In this document: positions 50,917-59,599 of the stretch, piece after piece
How positions within the stretch are numbered: position 1 is the first letter of the stretch
Layout: the number at the start of each line of letters is the position of its first letter
From: Pseudomonadota bacterium
GTDB taxonomy: Bacteria > Desulfobacterota > Desulfovibrionia > Desulfovibrionales > Desulfovibrionaceae
DNA: 64,000 nt
NCBI GenBank assembly: GCA_018822105.1
Contig: JAHJLB010000011.1
Location: 62,001-126,000, forward strand
Direction: 5' to 3'
The notes under the pieces: model-generated
Databases searched by the model: none
What the model saw: the letters and a program-made list of their open reading frames with translations, nothing else
Told to the model about the DNA's origin: nothing
Translations under genes and position numbers: made by a program

Positions 50917-51300
50917 CTACTCCGCCTCGCGCTTGGCCTTGCGCAGTTCGATGAGGCGCTTCTGGACCTCCAGCACGAGCTTGTCCAGGCGGATCTCCTG
51001 GCGCCGCTCCATGGGCAGGAAGTTGCACCCAATGATGCCGTTGTCCAGCACGCGCATGACTTTGGCCTTGATCTCGCCCAAGAAAAGCTTCTTGCCCAGC
51101 AGCAGGTCCAGGGTGAACTCCAGGCCGGCGCTGTAGCCGCGCGGATTGTCGGCAAAGGCGAAGCCCGTGGCGCTGATGTCGCGCACCTGGAAATCCAGAG
51201 GCCCCTTGGACGTGTTGATACGGATGTCCAGCCCGGGCACACGCGTGCGGAACGCCTGGCGGAGCTTGTCTTCCTCGTCGATCTTGATTTCGAAGTCCAT
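50917..51300 (-). CDS. PilZ-domain protein
   Basis: The 127-residue protein has the PilZ c-di-GMP signature: RQAFRTR (residues 14-20) and DISATG (41-46) on either side of a beta strand, with NGIIGCNFLPMERRQEIRLD following. A C-terminal helix (KLVLEVQKRLIELRKAKREA) is added. It probably adjusts motility in response to c-di-GMP, given that motAB lies 76 bases upstream on the same strand. The carboxylase gene follows 23 bases after its stop. Confidence 0.88.
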   Translation of the reverse strand: MDFEIKIDEEDKLRQAFRTRVPGLDIRINTSKGPLDFQVRDISATGFAFADNPRGYSAGLEFTLDLLLGKKLFLGEIKAKVMRVLDNGIIGCNFLPMERRQEIRLDKLVLEVQKRLIELRKAKREAE

Positions 51301-51376
51301 GCTGCACCTCGCGTGATTCTTGGCTTAAGGCCATTGCAAAGGTCTGCGCGCGCTGCTGCGGCGCGGCAGCGTCATC

Positions 51377-52120
51377 CTACTTGCTGGAGACCCGTTTTTC
51401 CAGCACAAATTCGACCCTGCGGTTCTGGGCCCGGTATTCCTCGCTGGTGTTCGGAAACAGCGGGTTCATGTCCGCCAGGCCAGTGGACGTGAGCCGCTTG
51501 GCCTCGATGCCTATGGACATCAGCACGCGCAGCACGTTCACCGCGCGCATGGAGGAAACCTCCCAGTTGTCCTTGAAGCGCGAGCCCGCAGGCGGGGGCT
51601 GATCGTCCGTGTAGCCCCGGATGTTGATGGTCTGGTCCGCATGCTGGATGAAAAAGTCCTTCATCTCGGCGATGATCTCGCGCCCCTTCTCGGTCAGGGC
51701 CACATCGCCCCGGGCGAAGAGCACATCGCCGGGCGCGCGCAGCGTGATGACGCCGTCCTCGAAGTTCGCGCCCACCAGTCCCTCCAGGCCCTTCTTGGTC
51801 TGCAGGAGCTTCACGTCGGAGAAGACCTTCTGCTGGGCCAGCTGGATCTGCCGGTTGAGCAGCACCTGGTCCAGGATGACCCCGGCCTCCTCCTTGCTGA
51901 TGGTGCTGGTGGCCAGCTTGCTCTCCTTGCCGCCCAGGGCCGCGGTGACGGCCTGCAGGGCCGAGTTGATCTTTTTCTCGTCGGGCGTGGACATGGCGAA
52001 GAGCATGATGAAGAAGACCAGCAAAAGCATGGTCAGGTCGGCAAAGGTCGTAACCCATTCGTTGGAGTCGGACTCCGACTCCTCCTCTGACGTCCGGATC
52101 AGGTCAGTGTCGTCGGCCAT
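51377..52120 (-). CDS. motB: Flagellar motor stator protein MotB
   Basis: The 247-residue protein has a single N-terminal helix with the proton-binding Asp28 (WVTTFADLTMLLLVFF), a linker, and an OmpA-like peptidoglycan-binding domain (ITLRAPGDVLFARGDVALTE, INIRGYTDDQPPPAGSRFKD, DNWEVSSMRAVNVLRVL). It anchors the stator to the cell wall. A GGAAAGGAAATAGGCC precedes the ATG and motA ends three bases upstream. Confidence 0.95.
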   Translation of the reverse strand: MADDTDLIRTSEEESESDSNEWVTTFADLTMLLLVFFIMLFAMSTPDEKKINSALQAVTAALGGKESKLATSTISKEEAGVILDQVLLNRQIQLAQQKVFSDVKLLQTKKGLEGLVGANFEDGVITLRAPGDVLFARGDVALTEKGREIIAEMKDFFIQHADQTINIRGYTDDQPPPAGSRFKDNWEVSSMRAVNVLRVLMSIGIEAKRLTSTGLADMNPLFPNTSEEYRAQNRRVEFVLEKRVSSK

Positions 52121-52123
52121 GGC

Positions 52124-52870
52124 CTATTTCCTTTCCCCGGGGGCCAGGAAGGACGAGAGCTTTTCCGAGACCAGAAGCGGATTGTTGTTCTCCAGAATGG
52201 ACTTGGCGCCCTCGAAAATGACAGCCAGATGCACTTCCTCCTGCAGGGTGCGGGCGCGCAGCTTGGTGGCGATGGGCAGGAAGATGACCGTGGCCAGGAT
52301 GGTGCCGTAGAAGGTGGTGATGATGGCCACGGCCATGGCCGGGCCGATGCTCTTGGGATCGGCCAGGTTGGCCAGCATCTGCACCAGGCCGATGAGGGTG
52401 CCTATCATGCCGAAGGACGGGGCCAGGCTGCCCAGACGCTTGAAGACCTCCTCGCCGACCTTGTGGCGGCGCTTCATGGAGCTTATCTCAATGGACAAGG
52501 TGCTGTGGATAAGGCCGGGGTCGGCATTGTCGGCGATGAGCTGGCAGGCCTTCTTGAGGACCATGTTCTCGGTCTTGACGTTCTCCAGGGCGATGAGGCC
52601 CTCGCGGCGGCTGATGTCGGCGATCTTGACCATTGTCGCCACGACCTCGCGCACCTGGACCTTCCTTGAGGCAAAGGCCTTGAACACGGCCTTGAGGGCC
52701 TGGCTGACCTCCTCAAAGGGGAACGCCACAAAGATGGTGCCAAAGGTGCCGCCAAAGACGATCATGAAACTCGGCAGGTCCACGAAGATGCTCATGTCGC
52801 CGCCCATGAAAATGGCGGTCACCACCAGCGCGAGACCTGTGATCAATCCCAAGAGGGTTGCGAAATCCAT
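52124..52870 (-). CDS. motA: Flagellar motor stator protein MotA
   Basis: The 248-residue protein has four transmembrane helices, at about residues 5-25, 32-52, 150-172 and 182-205. The conserved segment SFGMIGTLIGLVQMLANLAD (third helix) and cytoplasmic loop charges typical of MotA are present. With MotB it forms the ion channel that drives the flagellar rotor. The genes are three bases apart. Confidence 0.95.
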   Translation of the reverse strand: MDFATLLGLITGLALVVTAIFMGGDMSIFVDLPSFMIVFGGTFGTIFVAFPFEEVSQALKAVFKAFASRKVQVREVVATMVKIADISRREGLIALENVKTENMVLKKACQLIADNADPGLIHSTLSIEISSMKRRHKVGEEVFKRLGSLAPSFGMIGTLIGLVQMLANLADPKSIGPAMAVAIITTFYGTILATVIFLPIATKLRARTLQEEVHLAVIFEGAKSILENNNPLLVSEKLSSFLAPGERK

Positions 52871-52889
52871 ACGCTGTGCCTACCCTGGC

Positions 52890-52919
52890 TTGTACTTTCC
52901 GGCGTTCCTGAGCTATACG
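52890..52919 (+). promoter_or_regulatory. Candidate sigma-70 promoter for the nucleoside phosphorylase gene
   Basis: TTGTAC (52890-52895), 18 bases, TATACG (52914-52919) lies in the short gap between the divergent motA and phosphorylase genes, 24 bases before the ATG. The spacing is at the long end of normal. Confidence 0.42.
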
Positions 52920-52943
52920 GCACGCGGGAGCGCACGGAACACC

Positions 52944-53804
52944 ATGACGAAAGAATACCTGAACCACCTTGAAACTGCTCGGCACTCTGCCCTGTTCATA
53001 CGCGAAAAACTAGGCAATGTTCAAGCAGGAACCTTGGGCCTCGTGCTTGGCTCCGGCCTGGGCGCCGTGCGCCAATGCATCACCGACCCGCTGGACCTGC
53101 CTTTCTCCGAAATCCCCGGCCTGCCGCAATCCACGGTGCAGGGCCACGGGGGCTTTTTGCGCGCCGGGCGCATCAAGGGCCGTCCGGTTCTGGCCCTGTG
53201 CGGCCGCGTGCACCTCTATGAGGGGCACAGCGCCGCCGAGGCCTGCCTGCCCATCCGCGTCCTGGGCTGCCTGGGCGTGCGCACGCTGATCCTGACCAAC
53301 GCGGCAGGGGCCCTCAATCCGCTCTTCTCCGCCGGCACGCTCATGTGCATCACCGACCACATCAACCTGACGGGCCAGAACCCGCTCACCGGGCCCAACG
53401 ACGAGTCCTGGGGGCCGCGCTTTCCGGACATGAGCCGGGCCTGGTGCCCGGAGCTTGCGGCCCTGGCCCAGGCCCAGGCCAGAGCCCAGGGGCTCGTCCT
53501 GGAGCGCGGCGTGTACATCCAGGTCTCCGGCCCTTGCCTGGAGACTCCAGCCGAGACAAGAGCTTATCGGCAGATGGGAGCGGACGCCATAGGGATGTCC
53601 ACGGCCATTGAGGCCATTGCGGCAAGACACATGGGCATGCGCGTGCTGGGCGTCAGTTGCCTGACCAACAAGAACCTGCCGGACTGCATGGCCGAAACCT
53701 CGCACCAATCCGTGCTGGACATGGCGGACCAGGCCGCGGAGAATCTGGCCCGGCTCCTGGCCTCCGTGGTCGGGGAACTGCCCGGCGAGGCCGGCGCGGG
53801 CTGA
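52944..53804 (+). CDS. Purine nucleoside phosphorylase
   Basis: The 286-residue enzyme splits purine nucleosides with phosphate for salvage. Family motifs in order are VLGSGLGAV, VQGHGGFLRAGRIKG, HLYEGHSAAEACLP, LTNAAGALN, YIQVSGPCLETPAETRAYRQ, GADAIGMSTAIEAIAARHMG and SCLTNKN. This is the trimeric PNP/XapA type, not DeoD. The real start is the ATG at 52944; the longer open frame upstream is shadow of motA. Confidence 0.93.
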   Translation: MTKEYLNHLETARHSALFIREKLGNVQAGTLGLVLGSGLGAVRQCITDPLDLPFSEIPGLPQSTVQGHGGFLRAGRIKGRPVLALCGRVHLYEGHSAAEACLPIRVLGCLGVRTLILTNAAGALNPLFSAGTLMCITDHINLTGQNPLTGPNDESWGPRFPDMSRAWCPELAALAQAQARAQGLVLERGVYIQVSGPCLETPAETRAYRQMGADAIGMSTAIEAIAARHMGMRVLGVSCLTNKNLPDCMAETSHQSVLDMADQAAENLARLLASVVGELPGEAGAG

Positions 53805-53811
53805 CCAAAAG

Positions 53812-53838
53812 TAAAGTTTTTCGCCAAACGAACGATAT
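53812..53838 (+). promoter_or_regulatory. Sigma-28 (FliA)-type flagellar promoter
   Basis: TAAAGTTT (53812-53819), an 11-base spacer and AACGATAT (53831-53838) match the sigma-28 consensus TAAAGTTT-N11-GCCGATAA, perfectly in the -35 and in five core -10 bases. It lies 53 bases before a FlgO-like gene. Confidence 0.82.
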
Positions 53839-53891
53839 GCCCTTATGAGACGGGAAAGCGTCACCCTCAACCACGCTTTGGACGGACCAGC

Positions 53892-54668
53892 ATGAATACC
53901 GCAAACCGACACCGCACAGCCTGCCTCATGGCCCTGACGCTTCTGCTCAGCGCTGGGCTGGCCGGTTGCGGCAGCGCCACCACCTCGTACTACAACCGCA
54001 TCAAGCGCACCGTGGTGGACGCCAAGGACGATGTCCTGGGCACCCGGCCCACCACTGGCGAGCTGTTCCCGGAGGACAACACCCCGCTCATCGACATCAG
54101 CTACGATGCTGCGGACGACATGATGGGCCTGTTCAACCCCGCCCTGAACAAGAGGTCGCCCATCTATCATGAGCGTTTCACCAACCGCGTGGACCCCGCC
54201 GACCCGGCCCCCTTCGGGTTGCTGGTGTCCGACCAGGTGGCCGCGCGCCTGGCCCTGCGCAGCTTCCTGGTGACGGACGGCCCCGCCAAGATGCCTGAGG
54301 GCGCGGCGCCCAAGCCTGCTGAGCGCGACGCCCTGGCCGTGACGCCGGAGGCGCGCAAGGCCGAGGCCCAGCGCATGCAGGAGGAGATCAGCCCGCCCCG
54401 CCCCTGCCTGCTATCCGGCAGCTACATCATCGCCGACAAGGTGGTCTACGTGTCGGCGCAGCTCACGGCCCTGGACAACGGCCAAGTCATGGCCGCACAC
54501 CACTGGACCGTGCCGGTGAACAGCAACACGCGCTCCCTGTTGCCGAAGCTCCGTCCGGGCGGCGGCATGAAGCCCTCGGTGCGCACCAGCCTGAGCGCCA
54601 GCCCCCACGCCGCGGCCAATCCCTCCGGCCAGCCCCAGAGCTACGTGGAGCGCGACCTGGTCCGCTAG
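53892..54668 (+). CDS. FlgO-like outer-membrane lipoprotein
   Basis: The 258-residue protein has a lipobox LAGC and then a FlgO-like core: FGLLVSDQVAARLALRSFLV near residue 115, and a C-terminal CLLSGSYIIADKVVYVSAQL with LDNGQVMAAHHWTVPV. This pattern of a small outer-membrane protein that supports flagellar function or motility fits FlgO. The sigma-28-type promoter upstream supports the link. Its start overlaps, by ATGA, the stop of a short 16-codon frame that begins near the predicted transcription start. A weak GGACGGA precedes the ATG. Confidence 0.75.
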   Translation: MNTANRHRTACLMALTLLLSAGLAGCGSATTSYYNRIKRTVVDAKDDVLGTRPTTGELFPEDNTPLIDISYDAADDMMGLFNPALNKRSPIYHERFTNRVDPADPAPFGLLVSDQVAARLALRSFLVTDGPAKMPEGAAPKPAERDALAVTPEARKAEAQRMQEEISPPRPCLLSGSYIIADKVVYVSAQLTALDNGQVMAAHHWTVPVNSNTRSLLPKLRPGGGMKPSVRTSLSASPHAAANPSGQPQSYVERDLVR

Positions 54669-54698
54669 CTCCGGGCCAGCGCCCCCTTAGGCCCGCTC

Positions 54699-54727
54699 TT
54701 GACGCCGCGCCGATCCTCCCCTACGAC
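54699..54727 (+). promoter_or_regulatory. Candidate sigma-70 promoter for the nad operon
   Basis: TTGACG (54699-54704), 17 bases and TACGAC (54722-54727) lie 30 bases before the nadC ATG. A six-base inverted repeat CGACTC/GAGTCG (54724-54729 and 54746-54751) covers the -10 and part of the AGGGAG ribosome site and could affect expression. Confidence 0.5.
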
Positions 54728-54756
54728 TCACGACCAAACCCCAGGGAGTCGCGCGC

Positions 54757-55629
54757 ATGTCCGCATCGTTGTTCGATACTTTTTTCCAGGCCGAGGCCAA
54801 GCTGTTTCTGCTGGCCGGGATCCGCATCGCCCTGTCCGAGGACGGCAAGGACCTGACCTCGCAGGGTATTTTTGATGACGCCGACCTGGCCGTGGCCCAT
54901 GTCATCGCCAAGGAGAAATTCCTTGTGGCCGGGCTGCCGCTCATCCCGCTCATCCTGGAATTCGCCGGCTGCGAGTTCCAGCACATGCTCAACGTGGACG
55001 AAGGCGATGTCGTGTCTCCCGGCACCATGCTCGCGGCCATCCAAGCCCCGGCCACGCACATCCTGCGCGTGGAGCGCGTCATCCTGAACTATCTGGGCCA
55101 CCTCTCCGGCATCGCCAGCCTCACCGCGCGCTATGTGAACGCCTTGAAGGGCTCGCGCACCACGCTCCTCGACACGCGCAAAACCCTGCCCGGGCTTCGC
55201 TATCCGGAAAAATACGCCGTTCTGGTGGGCGGAGCCAAAAACCACCGCCTGAACCTGTCCCAGCTGCTCATGATCAAGGACAACCATATCGACCGCGCCG
55301 GAGGCATCGCCCCGGCGGTTGCGAAGCTGCGCCAGGCCTACCCGGAAAACTGCCCGCCCATAGAAGTGGAATGCCGCACGCTGGCCGAAGTGGACGAGGC
55401 CGCAGCCGCGCAGGTGTCGCGCATCATGCTCGACAACATGGACCTCCCCCTCATGCGCGAGGCCCTGGCCCGCATCCCGCAGGGCATCGAGACCGAGGTC
55501 AGCGGCGGCGTGACGCTGGAGAACATCGCCGACATCGGGGCCATCGGCCCGGATTTCGTCTCTGTGGGCCGCATCACCCACTCCGCCCCGGCCTCGGACG
55601 TGAGCATGCGCATCAGCCCCCTTGAATAA
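54757..55629 (+). CDS. nadC: Nicotinate-nucleotide pyrophosphorylase (quinolinate phosphoribosyltransferase)
   Basis: The 290-residue enzyme makes nicotinate mononucleotide from quinolinate and PRPP, the third de novo NAD step. Visible motifs are ERVILNYLGHLSGIASLTAR, LLDTRKTLPGLRYPEKYAVL with the conserved Thr-Arg-Lys-Thr, KNHRLNLSQLLMIKDNHI and the final VEVSGGVTLENI-like EVSGGVTLENIADIGAIG. The gene heads a nadC-nadA-nadB run. Confidence 0.95.
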   Translation: MSASLFDTFFQAEAKLFLLAGIRIALSEDGKDLTSQGIFDDADLAVAHVIAKEKFLVAGLPLIPLILEFAGCEFQHMLNVDEGDVVSPGTMLAAIQAPATHILRVERVILNYLGHLSGIASLTARYVNALKGSRTTLLDTRKTLPGLRYPEKYAVLVGGAKNHRLNLSQLLMIKDNHIDRAGGIAPAVAKLRQAYPENCPPIEVECRTLAEVDEAAAAQVSRIMLDNMDLPLMREALARIPQGIETEVSGGVTLENIADIGAIGPDFVSVGRITHSAPASDVSMRISPLE

Positions 55630-55670
55630 CAGGAACAAGACGGGTATGCAGGCCAAATGAGGACCGAAGC

Positions 55671-56702
55671 ATGAGCGCTTTCAACGAACGCATCGAGGCC
55701 CTGCGCGCCAAGTACGGAAACCGCCTGGCCATCCTGGGCCATCATTACCAGGCCGACGACGTCCTCAGACATGTGGATTTCCAGGGCGACTCCCTGGAAC
55801 TGGCCCGCAAGATCGAAGGCCTCTCCGCCGAGCACGTCGTCTTCTGCGGGGTGTTCTTCATGGCCGAGTCCGCCGCGGCCCTGGCCCGGCCCGGACAGAA
55901 GATCCACATCCCCCACCAGGGCGCCACCTGCCCCATGGCCGACATGGCCCCGGCCCAGCGCCTGGAGGATGTGCTGAACGCCCTGCGCGAGGACGGCCGT
56001 CTGGTCATCCCCCTGGCCTACGTCAACTCTTCCGCCGAGGTGAAGGCCATCTGCGGGCTTTACGGCGGCAGCGTGTGCACCTCGGCCAACGCCAAGACCA
56101 TGCTCGAATGGGCCTTGCAGCAGGGCGACGCCGTGCTTTTCTTGCCGGACAAGAACCTGGGGCACAACACCGCCAATCAGTTGAACTTGGACGCCACCGA
56201 ACGCCTGGAGCTGGACATCCGCCAGGACGGCAGCCGCATCGACCACAAGAAGGTCCGCTACGCCCGCCTGCTGCTTTGGCCAGGGGTGTGCGCCATCCAC
56301 CACAAGTTCAAGAAGATCCACATTCAGGAACTGCGCAGGGCCAATCCCGGCGTGCGCGTGGTGGTGCATCCGGAATGCTCCCCTGGCGTGGTGCGCGCCT
56401 CCGACGGCGCAGGGTCCACCTCCTACCTCATCAAATACTGCGCCGATGCGCCGAGCGGAGCCAGGATAGCCATCGGCACCGAATGCAACCTGGTGCAGCG
56501 GCTGGCCGCCCGCCACAGGCCCCAGGGCAAGGACATCATACCCCTCAAGGCCTTGAGCTGCTCCAACATGGCCAAGGTGAACGAGGAACGCCTGGCGGGG
56601 CTGCTGGTGGACCTTGAGGCCGCGCAGCCGCTCAGCCTGAGTCCTGATGTCATCGAACATTCCCGGGTGGCCCTGGAGCGCATGCTGCGCATCTGCGCCT
56701 GA
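55671..56702 (+). CDS. nadA: Quinolinate synthase
   Basis: The 343-residue [4Fe-4S] enzyme condenses iminoaspartate with dihydroxyacetone phosphate to quinolinate. LGHHYQADDVL, LAYVNSSAEVKAICG, GGSVCTSANAKTMLEWAL, FLPDKNLGHNTANQL, VVVHPECSPGV and IGTECNLVQRL supply the family signature, with cluster Cys in the first, HPEC and GTEC regions. It lies 41 bases after nadC. Confidence 0.96.
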   Translation: MSAFNERIEALRAKYGNRLAILGHHYQADDVLRHVDFQGDSLELARKIEGLSAEHVVFCGVFFMAESAAALARPGQKIHIPHQGATCPMADMAPAQRLEDVLNALREDGRLVIPLAYVNSSAEVKAICGLYGGSVCTSANAKTMLEWALQQGDAVLFLPDKNLGHNTANQLNLDATERLELDIRQDGSRIDHKKVRYARLLLWPGVCAIHHKFKKIHIQELRRANPGVRVVVHPECSPGVVRASDGAGSTSYLIKYCADAPSGARIAIGTECNLVQRLAARHRPQGKDIIPLKALSCSNMAKVNEERLAGLLVDLEAAQPLSLSPDVIEHSRVALERMLRICA

Positions 56703-56725
56703 GCCGGCCCGGCTGAGGAGCAAGG

Positions 56726-58318
56726 ATGATCGACTACCGCCTCAAGACCGACGTCCTGGTCATCGGATCCGGCATCGCCGGCTCCGTGGCCGCGCTCACC
56801 CTGGCCGAATCCGGGGCGGATGTTACCCTGCTCACCGCCGGGGAGGACCTCTTCGCGGGCAACACCCGCCTGGCCCAGGGCGGCATCGTCTTCCACTCCG
56901 GGGAGGACGACCCCGGCATCCTCGAACGGGACATCCTGACCGCCGGATGGCGGCAGAACTATCTGCGCGCCGTGCGCTACCTCTGCCACAAGGGCCCGAA
57001 GGTCCTGCAGAAGACCCTCATCGACACCTATCATGTGCCCTTCGCGCACCGGGACTCCGACGCCTGGAACTTCACCCGCGAGGGCGGGCACAGCGTGGCC
57101 CGCATCCTCTACGCTGCGGACCACACGGGCCTGACCATCATGCAGCGCCTGACCCAGGCCGTGCAGGATTCGCCCAACATCCGCGTCCTCACCAGGCGCA
57201 CCGCCATCGACCTCTTGACCACGCACCACCACGCCACGCACCTGGACTTCAAGTACAACCTGGCCAACCAGTGCGTCGGGGCCTACGTGTTCAACGAGCA
57301 GCTTTCCCAGGTGGAGATCGTGCTGGCCGACTTCACGGTGCTGGCCACGGGCGGGGCCGGGCACATCTACCTGCACACCACCAATTCGCGCGGATCCATC
57401 GGCTCCGGGCTGTCCATGGCCAACCGCGCGGGCGTGAGGATGCACAACCTGGAATACGTGCAGTTCCACCCCACGGCCTTCTACCAGGGCACCAAGCGCT
57501 TCGAGCGGCGCTTTCTCATCTCCGAGGCCGTGCGCGGCGAGGGCGCGCGCTTGGTCAACGGCGCGGGCGAGGCCTTCATGAACCGTTATGACCAGCGGGC
57601 CGATCTGGCCCCGCGCGACATCGTCACCCGCGCCATCATGGCCGAGATGCTGACCAATGAAGAGGACTGCGTGTTTCTCGACACCACGCGCGGCATGCAC
57701 AACGAAGTGGCCGAGCGCTTCCCCACCATCTTCAGCAAATGCCAGGAGCAGGGCCTGGACATGCGCACCACGCCCATTCCCGTGGTTCCCGCTGCGCATT
57801 ACTTCTGCGGCGGCATCCTGGTGGACACCCACGGCCGCACCACCCTGGAGCGCCTCTACGCCGCAGGGGAATGCTCCTGCACCGGCGTGCACGGAGCCAA
57901 CCGTCTGGCCAGCACCTCGCTGCTCGAAGGTCTGCTCTGGGGCCACAGCGCCGGGCAGGACATCGCCAAGCGCCTGGGCAGCAAGTGGCGCGTGACCCGC
58001 AAGCTCGCCGACGCCATCCCAGACTGGCAGAACCCCGGCGACATCCTCAACGAGGACCCGGCCCTCATCGCCCAGGATTGGGCCACAATCCGCAACACCA
58101 TGTGGAACTACGTGGGCGTCATCCGCTCCACGGCCCGCCTGCGCCGCGCCTTCGAGGACCTGCGCAACCTGTCCAAGAACATGCACGACTTCTACAAGAA
58201 GACCCCCATCAGCAAGCCAATCATCGACCTCTTCCACGGCTGCCAGACCGCCTACGTGGTCACCCTGGCGGCCATGCGCAACACCAAGAGCCAGGGCTGC
58301 CACTATAGGGTGGACTAG
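56726..58318 (+). CDS. nadB: L-aspartate oxidase
   Basis: The 530-residue flavoprotein oxidises L-aspartate to iminoaspartate for NadA. An FAD-binding start (DVLVIGSGIAGSVAALTLAE), a TREGGHSVARILYAADHTGL region, ATGGAGHIYLHTTNS, and PAAHYFCGGILVDTHGRTT with GECSCTGVHGANRLASTSLL are the markers. It completes the nadC-nadA-nadB run, 24 bases after nadA. A fumarate reductase-like relative is unlikely because of the context. Confidence 0.95.
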   Translation: MIDYRLKTDVLVIGSGIAGSVAALTLAESGADVTLLTAGEDLFAGNTRLAQGGIVFHSGEDDPGILERDILTAGWRQNYLRAVRYLCHKGPKVLQKTLIDTYHVPFAHRDSDAWNFTREGGHSVARILYAADHTGLTIMQRLTQAVQDSPNIRVLTRRTAIDLLTTHHHATHLDFKYNLANQCVGAYVFNEQLSQVEIVLADFTVLATGGAGHIYLHTTNSRGSIGSGLSMANRAGVRMHNLEYVQFHPTAFYQGTKRFERRFLISEAVRGEGARLVNGAGEAFMNRYDQRADLAPRDIVTRAIMAEMLTNEEDCVFLDTTRGMHNEVAERFPTIFSKCQEQGLDMRTTPIPVVPAAHYFCGGILVDTHGRTTLERLYAAGECSCTGVHGANRLASTSLLEGLLWGHSAGQDIAKRLGSKWRVTRKLADAIPDWQNPGDILNEDPALIAQDWATIRNTMWNYVGVIRSTARLRRAFEDLRNLSKNMHDFYKKTPISKPIIDLFHGCQTAYVVTLAAMRNTKSQGCHYRVD

Positions 58319-58370
58319 AGTCGCGAATTTGCATACAGCTTGACGAATACCATTCGTTGGGGGGTTCGTC

Positions 58371-59492
58371 ATGTCCATGCTGCGCCGCACCCTTGCATTG
58401 GCTGCGCTGCTCATTCTCTTCGGCTGCGGCGCGGTGACCAAGCGCCCGGACATCGACGAGGGCGAGGTGGCTGCCGAGGCCTATCGCATGCAGGAAATGG
58501 TCGTGGGCCTTGACCAGAAGATGGAAAAACGGCTCGCCGATCTGTCCACCCCGCTGCTTATTGGCAACGCCGACCTCTGCGACAAGACCAGGTATGTCTC
58601 CAGCCTTGCCGTGCACAACATGGAGGACTACCGGGGCCGCCGGCGCGAGATCATGCAGAGCGCATACGAGCTCGACGAGCGCATCCGCGTGACCCTGGTG
58701 GGCCGCGATGGCCCGGCGCACATCGCGGGCATCCGCGAGGGCGACGTCATCCTGGCCGTCAACGACATCGAGACGCCCAGGGGCATGGCCGCCACCGCCT
58801 TCTTCAAGGTGCACGTGCGGCCCCTCGTCGAGGCGGGCAAGCCCATCAAGTTCAGCCTGCTGCGCAAGGCCGAAAAAATCACCGCGCTGCTGCAGCCGGT
58901 CCTGGCCTGCGACTATCCTGTGCGGCTGGAGTCCAAAGGCGAAGTCAACGCCTATGCCACGGGCACGTCCATCACCATCTACACCGGCCTGCTGAACGCC
59001 TTTCCTGGCGACGAGGTCGGCGTCGTCATCGCGCACGAGCTGGCGCACAACCTCATGGGCCACAGGGAAAAGAAGAAGTTGGAGCTGTGGAAGGACATCT
59101 ACATCATGAAGCTCATGAACAAGGCCACCAACTCCAACGCGGGCAGCATTTACGCCAATTTTTCCTACCTCGAGAGCAGAGTGGACTACGAATTCGAGGC
59201 CGACTACGTGTCCCTGTACCTGGCCGCCCGGGCCGGGCTGACCTACGAAGGCTCCTCGGAGTTTCTTCGCAAGCTGGCGCTGGACAACCCGCTGGGAATC
59301 ACCCGCAGTTCAACGCACCCAAAGCTTGCGGAGCGCTATGTGGCGATGGAGGCGGCCATCGCCGAGATCCGCAAGAAGACCGCGCTTGGCCAGCCGCTCA
59401 TTCCGGAGATGAAAATCGAGAGTGCCGAGAAGAAGCCGACCATGAAGGACGGCTGGGCGCCGGTGGCGGTCGGGCTGGGGCTGGGGAACTAG
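58371..59492 (+). CDS. M48 metalloprotease lipoprotein with PDZ domain
   Basis: The 373-residue protein has a lipobox LFGC near residue 19 and a central PDZ-like domain (about 105-180: VTLVGRDGPAHIAGIREGDV, then ILAVNDIETPRGM). It is followed by an M48 protease domain with HELAH at about 222-226 and YEFEADYVSLYL supplying the third zinc ligand. PDZ plus M48 suggests substrate recognition of exposed C-termini in envelope quality control. It lies 53 bases after nadB; a TTGACG lies upstream but no clear -10. Its function in the cell is inferred. Confidence 0.85.
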   Translation: MSMLRRTLALAALLILFGCGAVTKRPDIDEGEVAAEAYRMQEMVVGLDQKMEKRLADLSTPLLIGNADLCDKTRYVSSLAVHNMEDYRGRRREIMQSAYELDERIRVTLVGRDGPAHIAGIREGDVILAVNDIETPRGMAATAFFKVHVRPLVEAGKPIKFSLLRKAEKITALLQPVLACDYPVRLESKGEVNAYATGTSITIYTGLLNAFPGDEVGVVIAHELAHNLMGHREKKKLELWKDIYIMKLMNKATNSNAGSIYANFSYLESRVDYEFEADYVSLYLAARAGLTYEGSSEFLRKLALDNPLGITRSSTHPKLAERYVAMEAAIAEIRKKTALGQPLIPEMKIESAEKKPTMKDGWAPVAVGLGLGN

Positions 59493-59544
59493 ACATCCGG
59501 CGTGCGTCAAAGGCTACATATAACAAACGGAAAAACACGAATAA

Positions 59545-59573
59545 TTGACGTTGGCTAAAACACCAAAAATTAT
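59545..59573 (+). promoter_or_regulatory. Candidate sigma-70 promoter for AT-rich orphan gene
   Basis: TTGACG (59545-59550), 17 bases and AATTAT (59568-59573) lie 27 bases before the gene's GTG, in AT-rich sequence that starts right after the M48 stop. Confidence 0.5.
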
Positions 59574-59599
59574 TTCCATATACAAAAAGGGAGGATGGT

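Noticed and set aside
51301-51376. GC-rich hairpin after motB as an intrinsic terminator
   Set aside because: A GCTGC/GCAGC stem is possible but there is no T-run, so evidence is too weak.
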